Shown one piece after another: positions 52,785-62,086 of a DNA stretch of 64,000 bases. Source of the DNA: Neorhizobium galegae. GTDB lineage: Bacteria > Pseudomonadota > Alphaproteobacteria > Rhizobiales > Rhizobiaceae. Below the pieces are notes generated by a model. The model worked only from the letters and a program-made list of their open reading frames with translations, did not search any database and had not been told where the DNA came from. The position numbers and the translations under genes are program-made. The DNA lies in the NCBI RefSeq assembly GCF_017877135.1, contig NZ_JAGIPH010000003.1, forward strand, positions 310,001 through 374,000, in the 5' to 3' direction. How positions within the stretch are numbered: position 1 is the first letter of the stretch; each line of letters opens with the position of its first letter.

Positions 52785-53975
52785 TCAGGCGTTCTTCAAC
52801 AGTTCGCGGGCAATGATGAGTTTCTGCACTTCCGTGGCGCCCTCGTAGATGCGCAGCGCCCGGATTTCGCGGTAGAGTTTTTCGGTGATCTCGCCGACCC
52901 GGACACCGCGCCCGCCGAACATCTGCACGGCGCGATCAATGACCGTCTGGGCATTTTCGGTGGCGACCATCTTGGCCATCGCCGCTTCTTTGGTCGCGAC
53001 CAGCTTTTGCACGTCGCGGCGCCAGGCGGCGCGGTAGGTGAGGAGGGCGCCGGCATCGATCGCAGCGGCCATGTCGCCAAGCGCTGCCTGCGTCAATTGC
53101 AGGTCGGCAAGCTTGGCCCCGAACATGTTGCGCGCCTTGGCGTGAGCGAGGGCCTCAAAGAGCGCTCGGCGCGCAAATCCGAGCGCTGCTGCGGCAACGG
53201 ACGCGCGAAAAATGTCGAGCGTGCGCATGGCGATCTTGAAACCTTCGCCGGACGCGCCGAGCAGCCGGTCTGCCGGAATGCGACAGGCATCGAAGCGGAT
53301 GGTGGCGAGGGGATGCGGCGCCATCACATCGATACGCTCGGCAATCGAAAAGCCGGGATCATCGGCATAGACAACGAAGGCGGAAATGCCGCGTGTTCCC
53401 GGCGCTTCGCCGGTGCGGGCAAAGACGGTGTAGACGTCCGCGATGCCGCCGTTGGAAATCCAGGTTTTTTCGCCGTCGAGCACATAATGGTCGCCATCGC
53501 GACGGGCGGCGCAGGCCATGGCCGCCACGTCAGAACCGGCCTCTTTTTCCGACAAAGCAAAGGCGGCGATCCATTCGCCGCTCTGCGCCTTTGGCAGGAC
53601 GGTCGCCTTCAGCGCATCCGAGCCGGAGAGGCCGATGGCGCCGGTGCCGAGCCCCTGCATGGCGAAGGCAAAGTCGGCAAGACCATCGTGAAACGCCAGC
53701 GTCTCGCGCGTGAGGCAGACCGCGCGACTGTCGATTGCGGCCCGGCCTCCCGAGCCCGTTGCGGCATCGAGGAGGCCCGCTTTGCCGAGATCGCGCACGA
53801 GCGCTCGGCAGGCACCGTCGGTGTCGGCATGGTCGATGGCGGCAAGCGTGCCGGTGGCGGCATAGGTATCGAGCTTTGCAACAAGAGCACGGTGGCTCTC
53901 GTCAAAGAACGGCCAGTCCAAATGGTCGCGCGAGGGTGGGGCAGTGGGGAGACCGCCGGAAGCGTGCTCTGCCAT
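52785..53975 (-). CDS. Acyl-CoA dehydrogenase
   Basis: FAD enzyme of 396 residues. Marks: [15 protein letters not shown], the flavin contact [76 protein letters not shown] with the family catalytic base in YEG. The N-terminus ([30 protein letters not shown]) is longer than usual. The ATG at 53975 follows the enoyl-CoA hydratase stop by four bases. Its expected place in the pathway is oxidation of a ring-derived or opened CoA thioester. Confidence 0.93.
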   Translation of the reverse strand: MAEHASGGLPTAPPSRDHLDWPFFDESHRALVAKLDTYAATGTLAAIDHADTDGACRALVRDLGKAGLLDAATGSGGRAAIDSRAVCLTRETLAFHDGLADFAFAMQGLGTGAIGLSGSDALKATVLPKAQSGEWIAAFALSEKEAGSDVAAMACAARRDGDHYVLDGEKTWISNGGIADVYTVFARTGEAPGTRGISAFVVYADDPGFSIAERIDVMAPHPLATIRFDACRIPADRLLGASGEGFKIAMRTLDIFRASVAAAALGFARRALFEALAHAKARNMFGAKLADLQLTQAALGDMAAAIDAGALLTYRAAWRRDVQKLVATKEAAMAKMVATENAQTVIDRAVQMFGGRGVRVGEITEKLYREIRALRIYEGATEVQKLIIARELLKNA

Positions 53976-53979
53976 TGCC

Positions 53980-54822
53980 TCAATTCCCCTCGAAAGCGGG
54001 CTTGCGCTTTTCCGCAAAGGCTTCGAAGGCGCGACGGAAATCATGCGTGGCCATGCAGATCGCCTGGGCCTGCGCTTCCGACTCGATCAACTCGTCGAGG
54101 CCCATGGCCCATTCCTGGTTCAGCATGGTCTTGGTCATGGTGTGGGCAAACCAAGGGCCGTCAGCCAGCGATCGCGCGAGCTTCTGCGCCTCGGCCTCCA
54201 GATCTTCTGCCGGATAAAGGCTGTTGTAAAAGCCCCAGGCATGGCCCTCGGCGGCGCTCATGGTGCGACCGGTAAACAGGAGTTCCGCCGCGCGCCCCTG
54301 TCCGATCAGGCGCGGAAGAATGCCGCAGGCGCCCATGTCGGCGCCGGCCAATCCGACGCGGGTAAAGAGGAAGGCGGTTCTGGCCTCCGGCGTTGCGAGC
54401 CTCAAATCGGATGCCATGGCGAGAATGGCACCGGCACCGGCGCAGATGCCATCGACCGCGGCGATGATCGGCTGCGGGCATTTGCGCATGGCCTTCACCA
54501 GATCGCCGGTCATGCGGGTGAAGGCGAGAAGATCCGGCATTGCCATCTTCGTCAGCGGCTCGATGATGTCGAACACGTCGCCACCGGAGGAAAAATTGCC
54601 GCCGGCACCGGTCAGCACGACGCAGCGCACGTCAGAGGCATCCGCCAGCGCGCGGAAAAGGTCACGCATCTCCCGGTAGCTCTCGAATGTCAGCGGGTTC
54701 TTGCGCTCCGGCCGGTTGAGACGGACGGTGGCGACGCGGGTTTCTTCATCAAGGTCCCAGAGGAAATGCTCCGGCCGGTAGTCGCTGAAACTGCGTTTCG
54801 TCTCTTGCATCGCATTGCCCAT
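53980..54822 (-). CDS. Enoyl-CoA hydratase/isomerase-family protein
   Basis: A 280-residue crotonase-fold protein. The oxyanion-hole block is [17 protein letters not shown] and the second one [27 protein letters not shown]. At the place of the usual hydratase glutamate the sequence reads [21 protein letters not shown], so the chemistry may not be simple hydration; ring hydrolysis or isomerisation are alternatives. A strong GGGAGGAG ribosome site precedes the ATG at 54822. A 35-codon upstream extension in frame is rejected. Between cupin and acyl-CoA dehydrogenase genes. Confidence 0.9.
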   Translation of the reverse strand: MGNAMQETKRSFSDYRPEHFLWDLDEETRVATVRLNRPERKNPLTFESYREMRDLFRALADASDVRCVVLTGAGGNFSSGGDVFDIIEPLTKMAMPDLLAFTRMTGDLVKAMRKCPQPIIAAVDGICAGAGAILAMASDLRLATPEARTAFLFTRVGLAGADMGACGILPRLIGQGRAAELLFTGRTMSAAEGHAWGFYNSLYPAEDLEAEAQKLARSLADGPWFAHTMTKTMLNQEWAMGLDELIESEAQAQAICMATHDFRRAFEAFAEKRKPAFEGN

Positions 54823-54889
54823 CTCGTCTCCTCCCGAAAGCGTTCTGAAGTCCGGCCGCGATGTCTCGCAGCCGGGCATTGTCCGTCTG

Positions 54890-55336
54890 TCAGTCGTTCG
54901 CCTCCGGCGGAAGGAAGTCGACCTCATGGTCCGCAGACAGTTTTACGATCGCCTCGACATCCGTCATCTGGTCAAGGCCGATGAACAGCTGCTCCAGCTT
55001 GCCCGCCGGTGCCACCCAGAACAGCGCACGGCAGGGCTTGTCGGATTTATTGAAATAGCCATGCGGCACACCGCGCGGCATGCGCACAAGATCGCCGGCT
55101 CGCGCCTTCGTCCATTCTCCGTCGAGCTTCAGATCGAGTTCGCCCTCCTGCACCAGGATGAACTCGTCCTGGTTGGGGTGGATATGGACCGGCACGTATT
55201 GGCCCGGCTCGCTATTGGTCTCGAAGGCAAAGGTGTCGTCGCAGACAGCCTTTGGAAAATACACCTGGCCCAATATGTTCCAGCTTACACCTTTGTACCC
55301 ACTGCCGTTTTCAGTAATGCCCTTTTCCAGCGTCAT
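54890..55336 (-). CDS. Cupin-domain protein of the aromatic-CoA operon
   Basis: A single-domain cupin of 148 residues from the ATG at 55336 (GGGAG site); an ATG at 55369 would add 11 residues and cannot be excluded. Cupin motif 1 is [21 protein letters not shown] (two histidines and a glutamate as metal ligands) and motif 2 is [10 protein letters not shown]. Central [18 protein letters not shown] is typical of the fold. It could be a metal-dependent dioxygenase, isomerase or a binding protein; its presence inside a tight catabolic operon suggests an enzymatic role in this pathway. Confidence 0.87.
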   Translation of the reverse strand: MTLEKGITENGSGYKGVSWNILGQVYFPKAVCDDTFAFETNSEPGQYVPVHIHPNQDEFILVQEGELDLKLDGEWTKARAGDLVRMPRGVPHGYFNKSDKPCRALFWVAPAGKLEQLFIGLDQMTDVEAIVKLSADHEVDFLPPEAND

Positions 55337-55376
55337 CGCAGGCTCCCAGCTTTCGTTCCCATTGCCCATGACGAGT

Positions 55377-56174
55377 TCATCCCGCCATGATTTCCCCGCC
55401 GGCAACCGCGATCGCCTGTCCGGTCACGGACTGGGCCGATGGTGACGCCAGCCACAGAACGGCGTCTGCGACCTCCTCCGGCGTCACCAGCCGCCCCTGC
55501 GGATTATGCCTGGTCAGCTCCTTCAGCGCCTCCTCAGGCGTGCGGCCGGTCTTTTGAACGATGGTGTCCAGCGCGCCGCGCACCAGCGGCGTATCGGTAA
55601 AGCCGGGGCAGACTGCGTTGACGGTGACGCCGGTGCGGGCAAGTTCCAACGCAAGCGCGCGCGTGAGGCCGACGACGCCATGCTTTGCCGCCACATAGGC
55701 GGAGACATAGGCATAGCCGGTGAGGCCCGCCGTCGAGGCGATGTTGATGATGCGGGCGCCGTTCCCCTTTGCCTTGAGATCGGCAAGAACCGCCTGAGTG
55801 ACGGAAAAGACCCCCGTCAGATCCACCGAAAGCACGTGGTTCCACATATCGAGCGAGGTCTTTTCGAATGCGGCCGTCGGTGCTTCTCCGGCATTGTTGA
55901 TCAAAATATCGACAGGGCCGAAGCGGGAGCGGGCGGTTTCCAGACAGGCGGCGATGGCTGCCGGATCGGTGACGTCGAAGCCCGGCAGAGCAAGGGTTCC
56001 TTCTCTGCCCAGCTGTGCCGACAGGTTTTCGAGCGGCTCGGCGCGACGCCCTGCCAGCGTGACATGAGCGCCGGCACCGACAAGCGCTTTCGCAATGGCC
56101 GCACCGATGCCGGAGCCGGCACCGGTCACGCATGCGTGGCGGCCAAGAAGCCGACCGGTCGAAACCTCTGCCAC
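55377..56174 (-). CDS. Short-chain dehydrogenase/reductase
   Basis: A 265-residue SDR. The cofactor motif is VTGAGSGIGAAIAKAL, NNAG follows, the catalytic triad is S-Y-K in INIASTAGLTGYAYVSAYVAAKHGVVGL, and an arginine after strand two (AGRRAEP) suggests NADP preference. I chose GTG at 56174 because AGGAG lies six bases upstream; GTG at 56180 would overlap that site. The gene begins 9 bases after the flavoprotein gene. In the related anthranilate operons an SDR or hydroxyacyl-CoA dehydrogenase acts on the ring product. Confidence 0.92.
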   Translation of the reverse strand: MAEVSTGRLLGRHACVTGAGSGIGAAIAKALVGAGAHVTLAGRRAEPLENLSAQLGREGTLALPGFDVTDPAAIAACLETARSRFGPVDILINNAGEAPTAAFEKTSLDMWNHVLSVDLTGVFSVTQAVLADLKAKGNGARIINIASTAGLTGYAYVSAYVAAKHGVVGLTRALALELARTGVTVNAVCPGFTDTPLVRGALDTIVQKTGRTPEEALKELTRHNPQGRLVTPEEVADAVLWLASPSAQSVTGQAIAVAGGEIMAG

Positions 56175-56183
56175 GACCACCTC

Positions 56184-58508
56184 CTATTTGCCGGCGGGCG
56201 CGGGCTGGGCCGCACGCGCAAGATTGGTCTCGTACTGACGCTTGCCGGAAAAATACTGCTTCGGCCAGGCAACGGAGGTGAGCCCGATCCGTGCTGCCTC
56301 GTGCAGAACCCAGGCGGGATCGGCGAGATGCGGGCGGGCCACGGCGCAGAGATCGGCGCGGCCGGCCGAAATGATCGAGTTGGCATGATCGGCCTCGGAG
56401 ATTGCGCCGACGGCAATCGTCGCAATGCCCACCTCGTTGCGGATCTTGTCGGAAAACGGTGTCTGGAACAGCCGGCCGTAAACCGGCTTTTCTTCCTTCC
56501 ACACTTGGCCGGAGGAGCAGTCGATCACATCGGCGCCGGCCTCCTTGAACATGCGCGCAAAAATCGCTGCATCGTCGGGCGTGTTGCCGCCCTCCGTCCA
56601 GTCATGGCATGAGAGACGCACCGAAATGGCCTTGTTATCCGGCCAGACAGCGCGCATTGCCGCAAAGACCTCGAGCGGAAATCGCGCGCGGTTCTCGTGA
56701 GAGCCGCCATATTCATCGGTGCGCCGGTTGGTGAGCGGCGACAGGAAGGCCGACATCAGGTAGCCGTGGGCTGCGTGGAATTCCAGCCAGTCGGCACCGG
56801 TTTCGGCCGCGCGGCGGGTGGCGGAGACAAAGTCAGCCTTGACCCGGTCCATGTCGGCGCGATCCATCGCCTTCGGCACCGGGCTGTTCGGGAGGTAGGG
56901 CAGGGCGGAGGCGGAAATGAGCGGCCAGGCGCCGTCGGAAAGCGGCTGGTCGGCGCCCTCCCAGGCCAGCTTCGTCGAGCCCTTGCGCCCGGCATGGCCG
57001 AGCTGAACGCCAACCTTTGCGGCGCTGTTTTGATGCACGAAATCGACAAAGCGCTTCCAGCCCGGGATCTGTTCATCGCTCCAGAGGCCAAGGCAGCCGG
57101 GGGTGATGCGGGCATCCGGCGACACGCAGGTCATTTCTGCAAAGACGAGACCGGCGCCGCCCAGCGCGCGGGCACCGAGATGGACGAGATGAAAATCGCC
57201 AAGCAGGCCATCTTCCGCCGAATACATCGCCATGGGCGACATGACGATACGGTTCGGCAGCGTCACATCGCGCACCGTATAGGGCGTGAACATCGGCGGC
57301 GGCACGGAGCCATTGCTGGCGGCGACGAGACCGGATTGCTCGGCAAACCAGCGCTCATAGCCCTCGAGCCAGGTCTTGTCGCGCAGGCGAAGGTTTTCGT
57401 GGCTGATGCGCTGCGAGCGCGTCAGCATGGAATACATGAACTGTTCCGGCGGCAGCGTATCGGCATAACGGGTGCCGACAACCTCGAACCATTCCATGGC
57501 ATTGCGGGCGGCATTCTGGATGCGCGCGACGTCGACGCGTCGGATCTGCTCATAGACCTCCAGCACGCCCGGGATGGCCGATGTGTCGTGGCCGTGCTTT
57601 TCGAACTGGTTGGCAAGCTCGATGGCATCGTCAATGGCCAGCTTGGTGCCGGAACCGATGGCGAAATGCGCCGTGTGGGCAGCGTCTCCCATCAGAACGA
57701 CATGGGCTTTTCCGTTGAAATGGCTCCACTTGCCGCAGATCAGGCGCGAGAAATTAAGCCAGGCCGAGCCGCGCAGATGGCGCGCATTGGTCATCAGCGG
57801 TGCGCCATCCAGAACTTCTGAAAACACGTTCTGGCAGAAATCGATCGAGCCCTGCTGGTCCATCTCGCCGAGCTTGTGGGCCTGATAGGCCTCTTCCGTG
57901 GTTTCCACGATGAAGGTCGAGGTGTTTTCGTCGAACTTGTAGATATGCGCCTGGAACCAGCCGTGGTCGGTCTTGCGGAAATCGAAAGTGAAGGCGTCAA
58001 ACAGCTTGTTGGTGCCGAGCCAGATGTAGCGGTTGGGACGCACCACCATGTCCGGCTCGAAGATGTCCGCATATTTCTGGCGGATACGCGAATTCAGCCC
58101 GTCCGAGGCGATGATCAGGTCCGCATCCGGAAAATCCTGATCGCCCGCGACATCCGTTTCGAAGACCAGTTCGACGCCGAGCGCCTCGCAGCGCCGCTGC
58201 AGGATATTGAGAAGCTTCTTGCGGCCGATGCCGACAAAGCCGTGGCCCGAGGTGCGCTGGCGGGTGCCCTTGAACAGCACCTCGATATCGTCCCAATGGT
58301 TGAAGGCCTGCTTGATTTCGGCGGCACTTTCCGCGTCCCAGGCCTGCATGGAAACCATGGTCGCATCGGAAAATACGACGCCCCAGCCGAAGGTATCGTA
58401 GGGCCGGTTGCGCTCCACCACGCGGATATGATGCTCGGGATGAAGCTTCTTCATCAGGAGCGCGAAGTAGAGGCCGGCCGGACCGCCGCCGATACAGACA
58501 ATGCGCAT
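56184..58508 (-). CDS. 2-Aminobenzoyl-CoA monooxygenase/reductase-type flavoprotein
   Basis: A 774-residue fusion. Residues 1 to about 390 are an aromatic flavin monooxygenase ([42 protein letters not shown]); about 405-760 are an old-yellow-enzyme reductase ([52 protein letters not shown]). This two-flavin layout is that of the Azoarcus enzyme that hydroxylates and then reduces 2-aminobenzoyl-CoA. Databases often label it salicylyl-CoA 5-hydroxylase/oxidoreductase. It is first in the operon with a GGAAGGAAA ribosome site and a promoter-operator just upstream. Confidence 0.92.
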   Translation of the reverse strand: MRIVCIGGGPAGLYFALLMKKLHPEHHIRVVERNRPYDTFGWGVVFSDATMVSMQAWDAESAAEIKQAFNHWDDIEVLFKGTRQRTSGHGFVGIGRKKLLNILQRRCEALGVELVFETDVAGDQDFPDADLIIASDGLNSRIRQKYADIFEPDMVVRPNRYIWLGTNKLFDAFTFDFRKTDHGWFQAHIYKFDENTSTFIVETTEEAYQAHKLGEMDQQGSIDFCQNVFSEVLDGAPLMTNARHLRGSAWLNFSRLICGKWSHFNGKAHVVLMGDAAHTAHFAIGSGTKLAIDDAIELANQFEKHGHDTSAIPGVLEVYEQIRRVDVARIQNAARNAMEWFEVVGTRYADTLPPEQFMYSMLTRSQRISHENLRLRDKTWLEGYERWFAEQSGLVAASNGSVPPPMFTPYTVRDVTLPNRIVMSPMAMYSAEDGLLGDFHLVHLGARALGGAGLVFAEMTCVSPDARITPGCLGLWSDEQIPGWKRFVDFVHQNSAAKVGVQLGHAGRKGSTKLAWEGADQPLSDGAWPLISASALPYLPNSPVPKAMDRADMDRVKADFVSATRRAAETGADWLEFHAAHGYLMSAFLSPLTNRRTDEYGGSHENRARFPLEVFAAMRAVWPDNKAISVRLSCHDWTEGGNTPDDAAIFARMFKEAGADVIDCSSGQVWKEEKPVYGRLFQTPFSDKIRNEVGIATIAVGAISEADHANSIISAGRADLCAVARPHLADPAWVLHEAARIGLTSVAWPKQYFSGKRQYETNLARAAQPAPAGK

Positions 58509-58548
58509 GTTCCGATTTCCTTCCCAGGGATGACGCGGTGTTCCGTTA

Positions 58549-58592
58549 TTATTTTAGGTTTAAAGTAATAGCCTGCGGCGGCGTCCGTCAAG
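58549..58592 (-). promoter_or_regulatory. Promoter and overlapping operator of the aromatic-CoA operon
   Basis: On the - strand CTTGAC (58592-58587) and ATTACT (58569-58564) are spaced by exactly 17 bases. A dyad TTAcTTTA-4-TAAAaTAA covers 58568-58549 (14 of 20 positions symmetric) and overlaps the -10 element, which would suit repression by a MarR- or TetR-type regulator. The regulator is not next to it. The predicted start lies about 50 bases before the first gene. Confidence 0.55.
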
Positions 58593-58774
58593 CTTGAAAA
58601 TGGTGGGCGAGGGCATGCCGCCCGTTGCCCCTCACAATGGGCGCTGCGGGATTGCGACGCGGTGCGCAGAGGTTGCTTGACGCGGCATGGAAAAGCGGAG
58701 GAATAGGAAGGAAACGGGGCAGTCAGGGTGCACCTTTGTCCGCTCCCCGCAAACAGTGTCGACAGGAATGGATC

Positions 58775-59203
58775 ATGGTGGAATTCAAGGTGAAAACGCG
58801 GGCGACAGGCTCGACCGCAAGCATGGCCCAGCATGGGCCGGCCTCGCTTGTCACGGAAACAGGCGGGACGCTGGACGTCGTGACCAGCGTGTCCGATCCC
58901 GGCTTCAATCCGCTCGACCTGCTCTACTCATCGCTGTCTGCCTGCCTGGTACTCAGCGTCAAGGGCGCCGTGGTGAAGCTGCATCTGCTGGAGAAGTTTT
59001 CCGGCGTTCGCGTGCATGTCACGGGACAGAAGGCACCCGAAGGTCCTTCGCGCGTGGCGGAGATTTCGGCCGATATCCAGATCGGCGGAGACTTGAGCGA
59101 GGAGGAGCGGCACCAGATCGTGGCGCTCGCCAAGGAACTGTGCACGGTGAGCAACACGCTGGTGCAGACGCCCACCTTCACGGTGACGACGCAGCCGATG
59201 TGA
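58775..59203 (+). CDS. OsmC-family protein
   Basis: A 142-residue OsmC/Ohr-fold protein. The fold is shown by ASLVTETGGTLDVVTSVSDPGFNPLDLLYSSLSACLVLSVKG with one cysteine (the C in SACLVL), and by EERHQIVALAKELCTVSNTL with the second cysteine, the pair that reduces organic hydroperoxides in this family. The ATG at 58775 has an AGGAA site. It is divergent from the aromatic-CoA operon, with 266 bases of shared upstream region. Confidence 0.88.
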   Translation: MVEFKVKTRATGSTASMAQHGPASLVTETGGTLDVVTSVSDPGFNPLDLLYSSLSACLVLSVKGAVVKLHLLEKFSGVRVHVTGQKAPEGPSRVAEISADIQIGGDLSEEERHQIVALAKELCTVSNTLVQTPTFTVTTQPM

Positions 59204-59224
59204 CACCGGCTGCGCGGGCGGCGA

Positions 59225-59722
59225 TCATTCGTCGTCGGGGATCAGGCTGTCGATACCAAGCAGGGTGAGTTCGTTCACCACACGCGAGACACCCGGCACA
59301 CGCTTGACATGGGCCACGATCTTGCGCGCCGTCTGGTTGTCGTCCACCTCGCCCTCGATAGTCACAGTGGAGCCGTCGGCGCGGATGTCGATCGTCTCCA
59401 TGGCAACGATATCAAGCGCTTCGATGGCATCGCTCACGCGTTCCTCGAGGTCGTCACTCTCCTCGGCGCCAAGGGTCGCCGGGGTATTGCCATCCTTGAC
59501 CGGCTCTTCCTCTCCCGTTTCGTCGACGGTATCGACGCCGTAGCCGCGGTTGCGCTCGCGGTCAAAATTGGCCTTGGCATCGCTATAGGCGGCGTTGCCG
59601 ACGGGGGCGGCACCGGCGCCGGCCTGGTCCGCATAGGGCCAGCCCTCATCGATATTGCGGGTGTCGTAATCGCGGTAATCTTCTTCGCGGGAGATATCGT
59701 TCACGGGCTTTTTCGACGTCAT
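59225..59722 (-). CDS. BON-domain protein
   Basis: A 165-residue protein. Residues 1-90 are polar and likely disordered (KKPVNDISREEDYRDYDTRNIDEGWPY, glycine/alanine and acid-rich stretches). Residues 95-155 form a BON domain (LEERVSDAIEALDIVAMETIDIRADGSTVTIEGEVDDNQTARKIVAHVKRVPGVSRVVNEL), which binds phospholipid or ligands in envelope and stress proteins. No signal peptide is visible, unusual for the OsmY type, so it may be cytoplasmic. Convergent with osmC, stops 21 bases apart. Confidence 0.85.
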   Translation of the reverse strand: MTSKKPVNDISREEDYRDYDTRNIDEGWPYADQAGAGAAPVGNAAYSDAKANFDRERNRGYGVDTVDETGEEEPVKDGNTPATLGAEESDDLEERVSDAIEALDIVAMETIDIRADGSTVTIEGEVDDNQTARKIVAHVKRVPGVSRVVNELTLLGIDSLIPDDE

Positions 59723-59784
59723 CTGTGGCTCCTCGGTGATTTGGTGCTGCCATAACGTGCGGAGAGGCCGTTGGTTCGATCGCC

Positions 59785-60282
59785 TTATGCGCGTCCTTCC
59801 TTTTCGAAGCGACGGATCAGACGATCGCGTTTCAGCCGCGACAGGCGCTTCAGCCAGAAGATCCCGTCGAGCTGGTCGATCTCGTGCTGGATGCAGGTGG
59901 CGAGAAAGCCGTCGGCCTCGTCCTCATGCAGTTCTCCGTCGAGATCGCGGTAGCGCAGACGGATGGCGGACGGGCGCTCCACCTCGTCGGTCATGCCGGG
60001 CATCGACACGCTGCCTTCGGTGAAGCGCTGCAGATCGACGGAGCGGGACAGGATTTCCGGATTGACGTGGACGAGAAGCGGCGCTTCCGGCGAAAGCCGG
60101 ATGACCGAGACCCTCTGCATGACCCCGATATGGGCAGCCGTGATGCCGACGCCCGGCGCCGCCTGCATCGTGTCCAGAAGATCCCCGGCGAGCGCCTTCA
60201 GGTCGGCATCGAAGCGGGTGACCGGCGCGCACGGCATCGACAGCCTGGGATCGGGATAGCGAAGAATGGTTCTGACCGTCAC
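59785..60282 (-). CDS. Peptide deformylase-like protein with altered metal ligands
   Basis: A 165-residue protein with the deformylase fold (TILRYPDPRLSMPCAPV at the N-terminus). The three motifs are changed: motif 1 GVGITAAHIG has His51 for the usual glutamine, motif 2 EGSVSMPG has Ser91 for the metal-binding cysteine, and motif 3 QHEIDQLDG keeps His133 and Glu134 but has Gln137 for the second metal histidine. Two of three metal ligands are therefore lost. It is unlikely to be a normal deformylase; rhizobia carry such extra def-like genes beside the true def. A new or binding role is possible. Confidence 0.85.
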   Translation of the reverse strand: MTVRTILRYPDPRLSMPCAPVTRFDADLKALAGDLLDTMQAAPGVGITAAHIGVMQRVSVIRLSPEAPLLVHVNPEILSRSVDLQRFTEGSVSMPGMTDEVERPSAIRLRYRDLDGELHEDEADGFLATCIQHEIDQLDGIFWLKRLSRLKRDRLIRRFEKEGRA

Positions 60283-60316
60283 GGCAGTTCCTCAGGCGCA
60301 AGGCAAGACAGGATCT

Positions 60317-60343
60317 CGACACCGGCCGCGCATCCCGGTGTCG
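60317..60343. repeat. Perfect hairpin upstream of the deformylase-like gene
   Basis: CGACACCGG (60317-60325) and CCGGTGTCG (60335-60343) form a 9-bp stem with a 9-base loop, 34 bases before the start of the deformylase-like gene on the - strand. No T tract. The surrounding 269-base gap to mgtE shows no ORF; it must hold the promoters of both divergent genes. Confidence 0.4.
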
Positions 60344-60551
60344 CATTTCTGTCAGACGGGTTTCGTATGCGTTTGTAAACCGGAACCGGTGTAGAAATCC
60401 CATCTGCCGGAGGATTGCACCGGTGTCCAGCACTTGCCGGAAGAACACGGTATCCAATTGTTGACATTCGGTTTTTCAAGGCCATTCTGCGGTTCGCCGT
60501 CATCCGTCCCGGGGAAGGCGGCAGAAAGCAGATGCAAGACGAGGGCGCGGC

Positions 60552-61967
60552 ATGACGAATATAGACGAGGACCGCGTTCGCCCGCATGCCGACGAGCGCA
60601 ATGAGGACATCTACGCCGAGAACGGCTCGATTCGCGCCGATTTCCTGGCCATGGTCGGTGCAGCCATTGCCGACCGCGACCTGCTGTTCCTGCGCCAGAA
60701 AGTGGCAAGCCTGCACGAATCCGAACTGGGCGACCTGCTCGAATCGATTCTGCCCGACCAGCGCCTGGCGCTGGTGCGCCTGCTCGGCAATGATTTCGAC
60801 CTGACGGCGCTGACCGAGGTGGATGAAGCCATCCGCCTCGAGATCGTCGACCAGATGCCGAATGCGCAGATCGCCGCCGCCATCGGCGATCTCGATTCGG
60901 ACGATGCCGTCTACATTCTCGAAGACCTCGACAAGGAGGACCGGGAAGAGATCCTGGCACAGCTGCCGTTTACCGAGCGGGTGCGGCTGCGGCGCGCGCT
61001 GGATTATCCGGAAAGCTCGGCCGGCCGGCGCATGCAGACGGAATTCGTCGCCGTGCCGCCGTTCTGGACCGTCGGCCAGACCATCGACTACATGCGCGAC
61101 GAGGAGGATCTGCCGGAAAGCTTTACCCAGATCTTCGTCATCGATCCCACCTTCAAGCTGCTCGGCATGGTGGATCTCGATCGCATCCTGCGCACCAAGC
61201 GGCAGGTGAAGATCGAACAGGTGATGCGCGAGACGAATTACCCGATCCCGGCCGACATGGACCAGGAGGAGGCCGCCCAGCTTTTCGAGCAGTACGACTT
61301 GATCTCGGCCGCCGTCGTGGACGACAATGGCAGGCTCGTCGGCGTGCTCACCATCGATGACGTGGTGGACGTGATCCAGGAAGAGGCGGAAGAAGATATC
61401 ATGCGCCTCGGCGGCGTCGGCGACGAAGAACTGTCCGACACGATTCCGGAAACCTCGCGCTCGCGCGTGCCCTGGCTGCTCGTCAACCTGTTTACCGCGC
61501 TGCTTGCCGCCTCCGTCATCTCGCTCTTCGAGGCAACCATCGAACAGATCGTGGCGCTTGCCGTGCTGATGCCGATCGTCGCGGGCATGGGCGGCAACGC
61601 CGGATCGCAGACCATGACGGTGACGGTGCGGGCGCTCGCCACGCGCAATCTCGACATTCACAATGCCTGGCGCGTGGTGCGCCGCGAAGCGGGCGTCGGG
61701 CTGTTGAACGGCGTCATCTTCGGCATCCTGATCGGGCTTGCCGCCGGCCTCTGGTTTCAGGATGCCAATATCGGCGGCATTATCGCCGCCGCCATGCTGA
61801 TCAACATGATGGCCGCAGCGCTTGCCGGCATCATGATCCCGCTGCTCCTCGACAAGATCGGCGCCGACCCGGCCGTCTCGTCGGCCGTCTTCGTGACGAC
61901 CGTCACCGATGTCACCGGCTTCTTTTCCTTCCTCGGTCTTGCCAGCTGGTGGTTTGCCATCAGCTAG
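60552..61967 (+). CDS. mgtE: Magnesium transporter MgtE
   Basis: Magnesium channel gated by cytoplasmic magnesium sensing. The 471-residue protein has the N domain (LHESELGDLLESILPDQRLALVRLLGNDFD), two CBS domains (about 150-275, with FIVDPTFKLLGMVDLDRIL-like and VDDNGRLVGVLTIDDVVDVIQEEAEEDIMRLGG), a connecting helix, and five membrane helices with the family motif GGNAGSQTMTVTVRALA. I see no magnesium riboswitch upstream. Transcribed alone, divergent from the deformylase-like gene. Confidence 0.96.
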   Translation: MTNIDEDRVRPHADERNEDIYAENGSIRADFLAMVGAAIADRDLLFLRQKVASLHESELGDLLESILPDQRLALVRLLGNDFDLTALTEVDEAIRLEIVDQMPNAQIAAAIGDLDSDDAVYILEDLDKEDREEILAQLPFTERVRLRRALDYPESSAGRRMQTEFVAVPPFWTVGQTIDYMRDEEDLPESFTQIFVIDPTFKLLGMVDLDRILRTKRQVKIEQVMRETNYPIPADMDQEEAAQLFEQYDLISAAVVDDNGRLVGVLTIDDVVDVIQEEAEEDIMRLGGVGDEELSDTIPETSRSRVPWLLVNLFTALLAASVISLFEATIEQIVALAVLMPIVAGMGGNAGSQTMTVTVRALATRNLDIHNAWRVVRREAGVGLLNGVIFGILIGLAAGLWFQDANIGGIIAAAMLINMMAAALAGIMIPLLLDKIGADPAVSSAVFVTTVTDVTGFFSFLGLASWWFAIS

Positions 61968-62033
61968 CCGGACGGGCCCGGCATGGTCGCGCAACAGCAA
62001 GCGCCGCCGGCCAGGAGACAGGACCCCTCAAAA

Positions 62034-62055
62034 TTGACTGTTACGTAAAAGTCAA
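62034..62055 (+). promoter_or_regulatory. Probable operator of the MerR-family regulator
   Basis: A 22-base dyad with half-site TTGACTgTTAC around the centre TACGTA; only one base pair breaks perfect symmetry. Its left end TTGACT could be a -35 element. It lies 32 bases before the regulator's GTG start, which suggests autoregulation. LiuR-type regulators bind comparable TTAC/GTAA-centred dyads. Confidence 0.6.
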
Positions 62056-62086
62056 TTAACGTGCTTCCACCAGACAGGATGGCGGC

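Noticed and set aside
52734..54275. Long + strand open frame opposite the acyl-CoA dehydrogenase and crotonase genes
   Set aside because: Antisense to genes with intact family motifs; translation is Arg/Gly/His-rich without motifs.
60283..60551. Possible magnesium riboswitch before mgtE
   Set aside because: No M-box or mgtA-type leader features were found; only a hairpin that belongs to the - strand side.
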